Positions 11,727 through 39,000 of a stretch of 64,000 nucleotides of DNA are shown here, in pieces. Both the position numbers and the translations under genes were made by a program. The notes under the pieces were generated by a model. It was not told where the DNA came from, ran no database searches, and saw nothing but the letters and a program-made list of their open reading frames with translations. How positions within the stretch are numbered: position 1 is the first letter of the stretch; the number at the start of each line of letters is the position of its first letter. This DNA is from Pleodorina starrii. Its lineage: Eukaryota; Chlorophyta; Chlorophyceae; Chlamydomonadales; Volvocaceae. The stretch spans positions 598,001-662,000 of the forward strand of contig BRXU01000013.1 in NCBI GenBank assembly GCA_030267565.1, given 5' to 3'.

Positions 11727-13926
11727 GGTGGGATCTGAGAGCATGCTGCGAGACGGGCGCTGGTGCTGCAGGCAGGGCGCATCGAGAACGCTTGGTTGGC
11801 AGCGACGCCGAGCTTGCGGCTTGCAGAGAACTGGCTGATGCTCAGGTGGTTTTACTGAGCAGACTGGATGCGGAGAGAGAGCTTTGTTGCTCGACATAAG
11901 CCTGGACAGGCCACTCGCGCTCCGCAGGGCACCATGGCAACTCCTGCCCGGTTCGCCCAGTTTCACATGGTGGACAGTGTTGTATAAACCGAAATGCTTT
12001 TCCAGCTCATGATAGGTCCCATCACACATTGACCGAGTTGGCAAATAATTAGCAAGGGGACCTGCTCGGGTCTATCGACCACATTCCGTCATTGCGGCCT
12101 TCAAACAGCTACAACCTAAGCTCATGCGAGCATTCTTAGGTATTATTAGGTCAGCAAAGGAACAAAAATTTCGTCTGGACCCTCGTACTGCGGGCATGTT
12201 GAGATGCAGGTTGACATGTATAGCCCCTGATGTAATGCCAACGCAAACACAAAGTCAATTGGAGTGACTAAGGACGAGATGGCAGAAAGGGCAGTACTTT
12301 CGCCTTTTCGTGGTTCGATTCCGGCAAAACGGTTAGTACTGGCCTGTGCCTGGGACGGGTCGGGGTGCGCGGGTGCCGATTTGCGATTTCCACGCGCCAC
12401 AACTCGAAAAATGTGCCTTAATCCCAGCAGAGCGGACTGTCTTGTTTAAGCAATGGTTTGAAAGCTTCGGTGCGGTGTCAGGTGAATCGTAAACAGGGCG
12501 GCCCCGGTAGTAAACTCCTGTTTGGGGCACCACGTGTGCTAGGTGTGAGCGGGCCCGAACGGCTGTCAACCGCCTGAACGGCGCGCCGAGACATGCAACT
12601 GCCGCTAAACTGCGGACGTACGTCAACAGTATCGCTGTTCTCAAGTTGTTAAGAACGCATACGATTGCGCAACATCACAAAGGCCCCATGTAACAATTTT
12701 ACATATCACGCTATACCCTTCCAATTCTAGCAAGTTCAGCGCTGTTGCGGTTGCGCGCAACAATACTTGGACTGTCGGCGCGTGTTCGGCAGCGCCCCAC
12801 AATGCAAGCCGCCGTGGAACACGCGTGCGCAGCAACAGCAAAAGCTGTCCTACGGTTCACGAATTTGAGATTCGAGATCTTGTTTAGCTGGAGAACTGTT
12901 GACATCCGTACATGCCTCGGCGCGCGGCCTTGCGTTCAGGTTGCTGGGCGAGCGTGTTTTGGCAAGGGAGCACAGCGAGATAACCTCGTTCCCTTTCAAA
13001 AAGCAAGGGCGGAGAAGTGCATTGCATGCTTCGCAGGGCTTCGCGCTCGGCAGGGGTTCGACGATGGGTTTCGTTTGCGACGCAAGGCTTGGGCCTGAGC
13101 GGGAAGGAGCGGGACAGGGTAGGCGCCGCGGGCGTCATGTGGGCATGCTGGCAAGCAAGATTGACCCGATCTCGCTCCTGAGGTTCATCGCCAGATGGGC
13201 GCCAATCCTAGTCGAAATTGTCTATCTGGCGGCTGCACAGAAAGTTACTCCGATATTGGAACCAGATAGGCGTCAGGGTAAATCAGCAGGAATCAGCATC
13301 GCTGAGCAGCCGGCGTCGGGCATTGTCAGCTGTTGTCAGTAGGTGTCAGTTGATGCTTAGTGCTGCAAGTGGGCACGACCAGGGCGTTAGGAGCCGTGCT
13401 TTTGAGCCATAATTAGTATTCCTGATGTAGCTTTACAACGACCATCTCTTCCGACAGTCAATAACAAACGGCGCTATACGCCGTATCGGTAACACGTCCG
13501 TGCGAGCCATACAGGCCGCGCCAAACCATGCCATACAACCTGACTTATACGTTGTTTCTCCATTCTCTCTCCAGCAGCTCAATCAAGCTGCCGGCTAGCG
13601 AACTCAGTTGCCACACTAACATGTTTCGAATTTAAACAGCCGCTTAACCCTGCACAGCCTGCGTGTACAAACAAATTGATTTTTTGCCCTAGTCGCATAG
13701 GCCAGCCAATCCTCAGCCAAATGGTCAGGTCGGTTGGCCACAGCCTCCGCGCATGCGGGACAGGCGCGCCCGTGCGCCCCTGCTTCCGACACACACAACA
13801 CCCAAAATGGCCTTACAGCGCGGCCCGCATCGCCCTCCCACAAATGATCGCAACAAGCCCCACATCGCCTTCACTTTTCGGTGGGGCACCTCTTCACTAC
13901 TGCACATTTTGGTACGCACAGCATCT
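11727..13926. other. Intergenic region, no gene recognised
   Basis: This region lies between the kinase start and the 3' end of the small-protein gene, both on the minus strand. The proximal ~250 bases should hold the kinase 5' UTR and promoter. Composition is visibly less GC-rich and less repetitive than the introns nearby. Open frames up to ~147 codons (plus strand, about 12899-13342) show no recognisable motif and no splice-supported continuation. A TTACA word at 13813-13817 is the minus-strand TGTAA polyadenylation signal used by volvocine algae, ~110 bases past the small-protein stop. Confidence 0.55.
13813..13817 (-). terminator. Candidate TGTAA polyadenylation signal
   Basis: On the minus strand this reads TGTAA, the polyadenylation signal characteristic of Chlamydomonas and relatives. 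It lies ~110 bases downstream of the small-protein stop at 13927, a sensible 3' UTR distance. As a 5-mer it could occur by chance. Confidence 0.4.
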
Positions 13927-14767
13927 TCACTTCTTGGTGTAGTAGCCCTTGCCGGTGTGGACGCGGGGGTTGTTCAGGACGGCGTTGTGCTCGCCCTCCG
14001 ACAGGTCGCGGCGGAACAGCTGGGTGCTCCCGCGGCTGGGGTGGTCCATGGAGGTCTTGGTGGTGCCTGCGTGTGGGTGCCCGCGCCGCGGCAGGAAAGC
14101 ACGGCCAAGGTAATTCAAGATGGATCAGCACGCGCGGCTACGAACGCTGGGCGTCGATGGCAAATTTAGATAAACCTGGAGAAACAGCAGAGGTCGAAAT
14201 TTCCTGGGATTGCATCGATACTTCGATAGGCCCTCTCGACAGGCCCAAAGCAAGCAGGAGCAAGCAAGTAACGGGATTGCCTGACACCCACCGGTCGTGT
14301 AGTAGTAGTCCATCTTGACGCCTGACCATCATTTTAATGCCGGGAAAGGCCGAAAGCGGCAAGGGACAGCGGATGAGTCGCTCGTGTACTCTTTTGAGTC
14401 TCGGACGTAACAGGGTACCGTGTAACAGGCTGCTTGTAAAACATTGTCAACACGTTACCTTGAGGGTTCTCGTAGAACGCCACACGGCTGTTAGAATTGT
14501 GGCCTGTGTAAGTCCAGCCCTGGGTGGCAGGGTCGTTCCCGTGATAGGGCTGGAAAGGCTGCTGGTTGTTGCCATCGTTGTACCTGCAAAAGAGAGGTGC
14601 AGCGGGCCGGCGGTGAAGCCTAGGAATGCCGGGAGGAGGTCTCGCGCGACTGAGCAGCGCAGGCACAGCACGAAAGGACAGGTGAGCCCTGGATGAACGG
14701 CGAGATCACATGGGGGTTTATAAAATAAGCATGATTAACCCAACAATCGTGGTGCTTGCCTGGACAT
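13927..14767 (-). CDS. Small conserved protein (~100 aa), candidate axonemal protein
   Basis: Four exons on the minus strand: 14760-14767 (8 coding bases only), 14459-14583, 14292-14321 and 13927-14066. They total 303 bases, giving 100 residues. The first intron would use a GC donor (AG, then GCAAGC) and the other two use GT. The start is chosen because the ATG lies in a CCAAA context and gives Met-Ser-Arg in the right phase. The product begins MSRYNDGNNQQPFQPYHGND, continues with TGHNSNSRVAFYENPQG and VKMDYYYTTGTTKTSMDHPS, and ends NNPRVHTGKGYYTKK. It is hydrophilic, rich in Asn/Tyr/Thr, and has no signal peptide or membrane span. Size and composition recall small flagella-associated microtubule-inner proteins, but I cannot name the family. 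The three downstream exons are solid and the 8-base first exon is less sure. Confidence 0.68.
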
Positions 14768-16120
14768 TTTGGCGGTCGAGTCGTCACTCCCTTGGCTGCG
14801 CGAAGTCGCTCTGAAGGCCGATGGAGCAGCTGCAGGCACCAAGATACCGAGTATTGTTTTGTTCTGCTTTTATAATGCTTTCGTTCTGTAATCGCGCGTT
14901 TTTTCCTCATCAGTTGGCGCCGTACGGTTCGTCCTGTCGCAACTCGATTCTGCCGCCGAAAGGGTTCAAGCACGGATCATGGCTTTTCAAATCCGTGACG
15001 CGGGCTGCTTCCTCCCGCCGCGACCTTCAACATAGCGCTTTGGCCGGGCACGCCTGGCGCGGGCTAATCATTAAACAACTCGATAATCAAGCAACTCGAT
15101 AGAGCGCGTCTGTGATTAAGTCCTTGCATTATAACCTTTCCGTCGTTATCATAAGGTTTGGGTTTACGCATAATAAATGCGCAACTGTTGGGGTGGCGAG
15201 CACGTAGCTCTACCTGCGTCCCAACAGGTCCCAAGCTGGTCCCAACTCCCAGGGCTGTCCCGAAGGAAGGAAACCCTACAAGCTCCTCGCCGCCGCTGCC
15301 ATCAGTCTTAAGGCCTGCCCCCATGGCTGAATCATCTGCACCCGGCATTGTTGCTTGGGCGCAGGTTGGGCGCCTCTCGATCCTCTGTATTTATAAATTC
15401 TTTCGATCTTTGGCTTACACCTGCCAGCGAGTCTGTGCGACGTTTACCATGACGGCACTATAATTATCACATCCTGCGCACCTCCGAGCGCCCCCAACGT
15501 TCCGCCCCCATTTACGGGGCTATCATGGACACGGCCCGGCTCTTCCCTGCCGGCCTAGTACTTGAAAAGCGCAGCCGCATAAGCATTTCATTTGACCTAT
15601 CCAACCAGTTTGAGCCAATTACCTAGAGGCGGCCTAAATAGGCAACAATAGAACGCACAACCTCCTCTCCGGAGGGTTCACAACGCCCGGCTTCCCGCCC
15701 CACCGCTCCGTCGGGTCGCTCCCACCCACCACCTGCCCCAAAACTCCAACCCGACCAGTACTGGCCGCTGCTTCGGATCACCTCCGAAACCGTACGGCAT
15801 CCGCTGCGCACCAGGGACATCCCTCGGTCAACGGTGTGCGCTTGGCCGCCGACACTTTACGGCACCACCATCCATCAGCCCGAGTTCAATGGGGCCCCTC
15901 AAAAGGCCCGCACCCCGCCACCAGCGCCCAACCACCCCTAACCACTGCGTCCCGCCGTACAGCCGTGCATGGTGCCGTACCAGTCCCGCGTGCAGCCGCT
16001 TCCGCACACGGTGGCCGAAAATCCCCTATTACCCCTAAAACCACCGGTGCAACAAATGGCCGCCAGCATCAACCAGGTGTGAGTCTACCGTGTCCTGGAC
16101 AAGCGGGACACTGCCACTGG
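14768..16120. other. Intergenic region between small-protein and NLR-like genes
   Basis: It holds the promoter side of the small-protein gene and the 3' flank of the NLR-like gene. A 95-codon minus-strand frame (15064-15348, starting MPGADDSAMGAG) has a clean CAG/GTAGAG junction within it but cannot be joined in phase to the small-protein exons, so it is not called. A minus-strand TGTAA word lies at 15415-15419, ~700 bases past the NLR stop. No other gene is recognisable. Confidence 0.5.
14867..14874 (-). promoter_or_regulatory. Candidate TATA box of the small-protein gene
   Basis: The minus strand reads TATAAAAG about 100 bases upstream of the proposed ATG at 14767, in a local AT-rich patch. 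Position and sequence fit a core promoter, but no transcript data are available. Confidence 0.4.
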
Positions 16121-33164
<17,044 letters not shown>

Positions 33165-33201
33165 CTGTTGAGGAGTGGGGCAGGCTTCGTGTCACTGACA
33201 T

Positions 33202-33456
33202 TTACACGGTCCGCCCGACGCACGGCCGGGGCGAGGGGCCGGCGTCGGCGAGGGGCCGGCGTGGGGTGTCCAGTCCGGCGGGGCTGAGCCGAAAGGCAAG
33301 TACGACAAACCCCATTCCCAGGGACGCGACGGGAGTTATGCCATAACCAGAAACAAGCCGATTGCCAAACGCGATAAGGGGGTACAGACTCCCTGGATGT
33401 CTGCGCATTGCACCGGAGCGTATAAATCCTCCCACGATCGCAAATATAATCAACAT
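33202..33456 (-). CDS. Possible first exon of the NLR-like gene (tentative)
   Basis: An 84-codon frame directly upstream of exon 33094-33164. It starts MLIIFAIVGGFIRSGAM (or at a second Met in AMRRHPGSL) and contains hydrophobic segments such as ASLGMGFVVLAF. A donor-like GTGTAA near 33201 would leave phase 0, which matches the next exon. The context of the first ATG is poor, and a hydrophobic N-terminus on an NLR-like protein would be unusual, so this is only a candidate. Confidence 0.25.
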   Translation of the reverse strand: MLIIFAIVGGFIRSGAMRRHPGSLYPLIAFGNRLVSGYGITPVASLGMGFVVLAFRLSPAGLDTPRRPLADAGPSPRPCVGRTV

Positions 33457-36001
33457 ATATAAATTATCTTATTACAGGACGTCCGTGAATACAGGTCCGG
33501 GGCTACCCAGCCTCAACAGGAAGCCATTGCTCGCTCGCGCACCTGTACCACGGGTTGTGAAGTGACACTGGGCACGCGCACCGCCTTGCTCGCGCCGCAG
33601 CCACCTCCTTTGCCCATGTATTAAAGCGTACACTGGTTTATGTAATCAGGCGTGGTCGCCGAAAGTTTCGGCTGTCAGCGCTACCCTTTGAAGAGCATTC
33701 TTGATGCACTTAAGCCCTCAGTTTGGTTAATAAAGTGATAAGAAAGAGGGGATCATTAATCCTCTGCGCGGAGTTGTTCAGCTGTTCGGTACGCACTGTC
33801 TTCGAAACACATGTGCAAGTTTAGCGGCAGCGTTCTTATAAGGTTATAGGTATGTTAAAGAATAAGAAAATCAACATGCCAACGTCGCAGGAATGAGCGG
33901 AGAAAGTTCCATCCGCGCTTTAGGTGAACGTTTCTACTCGAAGCCCTATAGATTAAAAACGCAATAATGTAACATATATTTGTATAAAATTAATCTCATA
34001 GAGATGCAGCTTAATTCTGATTTGTGTCGGGGCTTCATGGCGTGCGGAAACTTCCTTCGCGATGCAGCTGCCGACAACACCGACTCCGCCACATCGCAGT
34101 TTAAACTCATTTAGAAGATGCGTCGCATAAAGATAATGCTGCAATCCAGTGGGGATGACAATGTTTGCAAACAAGTTACGTAACTGTAGTTTAGACCCAA
34201 GGGTCTTGAAGTTGTTCGTTCTTCCTCATAAACTGCGCAGGGGATCCCGTGGCGGCGTGTCATGTGGCGGAAATAACATTAAGGTGATTATTGTAAGCAT
34301 GCCCGCGGCGTGCCTGTTCGGAACAGGGCTGTGTAAGGCGGGAGCTGTGGGAGTCACGTGCGGCCCAGCGGCCAGCAACAATGTGGCCGAGCAATGCAAG
34401 ACTCCTTCTGGGTGGGTACATTTCGCTGACCTTGTAGTAATGTCATGCTGTATCCATTATCCTCGACTGACAGCGAGTCAGCACGCCCGACTGATGCGGT
34501 GCACTGGCCTGACCGGACCATCGACACCGTATTGACCGTCGCATCCCAGCCAGACGCCTCTAAACGGAGGTGACAAAGCAGGAAGGGTGTGTCTAAGGGT
34601 GCAAGGCATCGTGCCTTGCATCCGCATCGGGATTTGAGGGTATCAGCATTACGATGGGTGGTTTTCGTGTAACAACAGGGACGCTGGGCGCATGACCCGC
34701 GGGTCGTTCGTTGTTAGTGTTCCTGCGACCAGGGGCAACGGGCCAATCGTTGCAGGGCAGACGTCGCCAAGCGCCAAAAGCCTGTCATCGGATTCCAGTG
34801 TTGACTTCATGTGTCATGGGCCAGAAGCAGGTCTATCGAGTCAACCTTCTTTGATAGGGGCAGGGGGGAGGCAAAGCGATTGTGCTTCGTTTGGCTGCAC
34901 GTCCATGATGATGGTATTGCATTGGAATCTGTCGTTGGATGGGATACTGCCGCCTGATGCTCAGGAGGGTGAAGGAAGGAGCCTCATGCGCATGAGGCCG
35001 CGCAGGTTAGCTTATCAAGGTGGATGGGCTTCGTTCGCCCGTGCGGCGCAACGAAACTCGCGCAGGCAACACCTGTTCCTTTTGCGAGGTGCCGCTTCAC
35101 ACCTGTTGTTACTGCGCATCCCCTTAAAGGAGCATGTTTGTCAGCTTTGGCACTATCCAAATAGCTGTTGAACAACGCCCAAGTCCCACCCATGGTTCGT
35201 CTATAATCGCCGATGAGGCCTATCAAGCGTGCTTAACCTGCGGGCTATAATGGATGGCGGGTGATGACTTCTTGAGTCGTACTGGGACCCTTCCGTTTCC
35301 CGAGCGTCGATGACTCGCAATATTGCCTGCATTCGTACTGACTTGCGCTGTTTGAAGGCGATTGCATCGCTTGTGCTTTAACCGCAAATTTATTCGACGA
35401 CTCCCTGCTGTACCAAGACGAAACTCTGACAAGGTTTTTGGTGTAAATATGGTGCAAAGTGCAAGTCCACATGGGGCGCGGCTTATGGGTCCTGTCAGAT
35501 GAGAGCGTAGGCGCCCAAGCAGCTCTGAACTAGTTCAAGCCAAAGGTCGCCCTACTTTGTGCAAATATGTTGGCGACGCGCGAAATGGATTTCCTTGATG
35601 CAATTACGCTGAAATCACTGTTGATATGCCCCAGCGCGATATAGCTGCAAGGGCTCGTCCGTTATGGAGCCACCGGACGAAGAGAAATTGGTAGGTTACT
35701 TCGTCTTACATCTTAATAAAAATTAACTTCCCGTTCATTGTACTTAACGTTAGGATTGACTCTTCGTATGTGTTGGGCGGCATAGTTACCGTTGCAAGCG
35801 GCGCTGGCCGTCGCTTACTCGCACTATCGCCCTGCCTTACGCATTCAACTCAAGTCCTTAACCGAGGATTATGCAATTTCGCACACTCGTCGTGTCATGA
35901 TTGGGGTGTGCGCTCAAATAGTCAGGATAACCCGTGTTGGACGTATTTTCCCCAGGTTGTTAGTGTCGCTTCATTCATAGTCCGTTTATTCCCTTTCGTA
36001 G
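33457..36001. other. Divergent intergenic spacer, NLR-like and 5-phosphatase genes
   Basis: About 2.5 kb of lower-GC, non-repetitive sequence lies between the minus-strand NLR-like gene and the plus-strand 5-phosphatase gene. It should hold both promoters and the unresolved first exon(s) of each. The 5-phosphatase needs at least one more 5' exon, because its first recognised exon begins at an acceptor without an ATG. Open frames here (for example plus 34692-35171, plus 35770-36132) match nothing I recognise. Confidence 0.5.
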
Positions 36002-39000
36002 CTCGAGGACGCAATAGCCGCTTTAGACCGCCTGTTAGTGGAGGTCGGCCGCGCGGATGCGGGCATCACCGGCGAAGTTTTCCTTCCGCCAACATCGGCG
36101 CCCTGCCAGGCAAGTCCTCCTTCTCTGCGTAGAAATACGGTCCTGCAGGTAAATATAGACCAGCGCAACGCAAGCGCAGGGTTACGTTTCAGCTTAGTGA
36201 TCAGGCAGTGCGTACGACACGTAGCGCCGTCGTACTTGCGTGATCACAAGTATGGATCTGGCCTCCGGGTGGTTCCGCAGCCTCAACCAGTGAGGTTCAC
36301 ACCCATTATCGGCGCCTACATGCCGTGACGCTGCGTACTTTTCTTGCGCATTTGCAATGTTTATCTCCCACTGGACGCGGTGGCTGAGATAGCAGGGAGA
36401 TGGTGTCTTTCATCCGCCCCACCCCACTCCCCAACTCGCAAGATCTCGTCCAGGGAGGATGACGGGTTGACGGCCCTTACAGCAACACGACTAATAACTC
36501 TCTTTGCGTCCACAGACTTGTTCATACGACACGCCTGGCTTCGGAGCGTGTACCTGCTGCGACGCTGACGGCAGCGGCGGCGTCAGGGGCAGTGCCGGTG
36601 GCGGCGGCGGCGGCGGCGGTGACGGACTTGCCGGAACTGGACCCCAAAACGAGGCGGGAAGCTGCGAAGCCTTCACTGCGCGCCTGGCAACTCCCATACA
36701 GCCACCGCAGCAACAGCAGCAGCAGCAGGAAAGGGACCAACAGCAGCAGCAGCGACACCGGCAACAGGAGCCTCAACACCAGCACCAACACCGCCACAGG
36801 GCTCTGCACTTGACACTGCTGCCGCCAGCCCACTCGCACAGCCAGCCGACGCTCGAAGCTCTGGGCAACGACCAACGGACAGGCAACCGAGTAGGGAACC
36901 ACCTCAGCCACCACCACCCGCAGCCACGCAGCGCCCCCGACCCCGACGGCGCCGCTGCCCGCAGTCCCGCAGCAGCCGGCGGCGGCAGCGTCCGGGATGG
37001 TCAAACCGTACGCCACACGGGTTTCGCCGGCAACGCCGGCGCCGCCGCGGTCGCCTGCAGCAACGGCAGCGGCACCGCCGCTGCGCCGCCGGCGGCTGTG
37101 GATGGCGCAGACCACCCGGCAGCCGCAGGTGGTGGGCGGACGACGGAGGCGGAGGCGCCTGCGGCGGAAGCGCCGCCGGCGCTGAGGCCGGCAATATTTG
37201 GCCGAGTGGCTGCGATCCGGCGGCGCAACACAGCGTACCTGGTAAGTCCGGAGCAGGACCAGGCTCTTGCCCGGGCGATGGAGAAGGCGCGGCGGATGTC
37301 GGACACAGCCAACAGCGCGGGTGATATGGTGCTAGCGATGCTGGACAAGCGGACCAGCAGGCGGACAAGCATGCAGGTGGGCAGGAGCTGGTTTGTGTGT
37401 TTGTGGGGGATGCTGGTCTGGTTGGGGGGCTGTGGGCCTGGTTGGGGGACTGTGGGGCTGGTTGGGAGGCTGTGGGGCTGGTTGGGAGGCTGTGGGGCTG
37501 GTTGGGAGGGCTGATGGGTTGGTTTGTGGGCTCTGGGGCTGGTTGGGAGGCTGTGGGGCTGGTTGGGAGGGCTGATGGGTTGGTTTGTGGGCTCTGGGGC
37601 TGGTTGGGAGGCTGTGGGGCTGGTTGGGAGGGCTGATGGGTTGGTTTGTGGGCTCTGGGCTGAAGTGGAAAGATGGCAGTTGAGGAGTCAGCAACTGTCG
37701 GGTATAAGAGGAGCTGTGCCGTGCAGCGGGGGGCCCGGACGGCCGGCTGGCGGATGAAGGGATGAGACGGCACCGCATGAGGCACTGCGGCTGCAGCGGG
37801 GGGTGTGGAGGGAGGCCGCGGTTGCCGTCGGCTGACGCCATCCGAACCCAACGGCCCAACCCGGCTCATCTAATCCATGCTATCAGCAGGGAGACCGGCC
37901 CGGCACGGATGGCGGCGGTGTGGCCGGCGGCGGTGGCGGCGGCACCGGCGCGGAAGTTGCGGCAGACTCCGCCGGCCTTATGCTCAACCAGGGGCGCAAC
38001 GGGTCGCGGCGGGCGTCAAATCCTGTCGTACTGGCGAACACCGAGCTGCTGAACGACATGGTGGATGAGGCGCTCGCCAACCGGCCCGACGAGGTACGGC
38101 AGATCGGATCGGGTACTGTCGTACATGCGCTGCGCAATCCCCCCGCTGCGCATTGAGGCGAGGCATCCACGTTGTTGGCTGTCCTCGGAGGAGGCTTTTA
38201 CCTTGCGAGTTCAGCGCGGGCGAGGACGGGTGTACGGCACAAAGGCACAAAGACGCCACAAACGGAGAAACTGCCGCCACCCAACCCACACCTCCACAAC
38301 CGCCTACACAACCGCCACAACCCCACCACTGCCCCTGTATAGGTTTGGACCTATTTCCCGCCATGTCATGTTGTCATGTCCTGCCCACCCGCAGTTACCC
38401 AATCGGAACGGCCCCAGCGCGGCTCGCGCGGGTGCCGGGGGCCGAGTGCGGCAAGGGGAGGGGCGGGCCGGCGGCGGCTCTAGCGCCTGTGGCATTGACA
38501 GGCTGGCTACGAAGGGCGGCGGCGGACGCCTGGGCACCGAGCAAGGCCTCATGCTGTGGTGAGAGGCAGGCACGGGAAGACAAGAGCCGTGTTACCAGGA
38601 ATAGCGCACTTTCGATTAGGTCGCATAGCGAATAAAGTTTTTTGAATTCAAGAGGCGTAGAAAAATGTTTCTCAAAACCTTTTTGTTAAGGACCTTTTCA
38701 AAGTCATGGTACATGATGTCTCTCTGGCAAGTTGCATGGTCGCTGAGCCATCGTTTGACATCGGTTGACCGGTGGGGTCGGGGTCTGGTTGACCGGTGTC
38801 CTTGTCGTCCGCTCGTTTCTGCGAGCAGCCTGACCGTTCGCAAGCGCAGGTTGACCGAGGTTGCCCTGAAAGGTGCCGGTATGGTAATCGCGCAACTGAG
38901 CCTCACCCTCACCCCCACTCCCCAGTTTCATTGTGCACTCTCGCGTGCGTGGATCCCATCGTACCCTAAAACCCTAAAACCCTAATATGCGGCACGCGCA

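Noticed and set aside
12250..12335. A tRNA-like T-loop word (GGTTCGATTCC) near 12311.
   Set aside because: The flanking five bases on each side do not pair, and no matching acceptor stem, D-arm or anticodon arm is found upstream.
15064..15348. A minus-strand frame starting MPGADDSAMGAG as first exon of the small-protein gene.
   Set aside because: None of its credible donors leaves the two-base phase needed by exon 14459-14583, and the nearer ATG at 14767 does.
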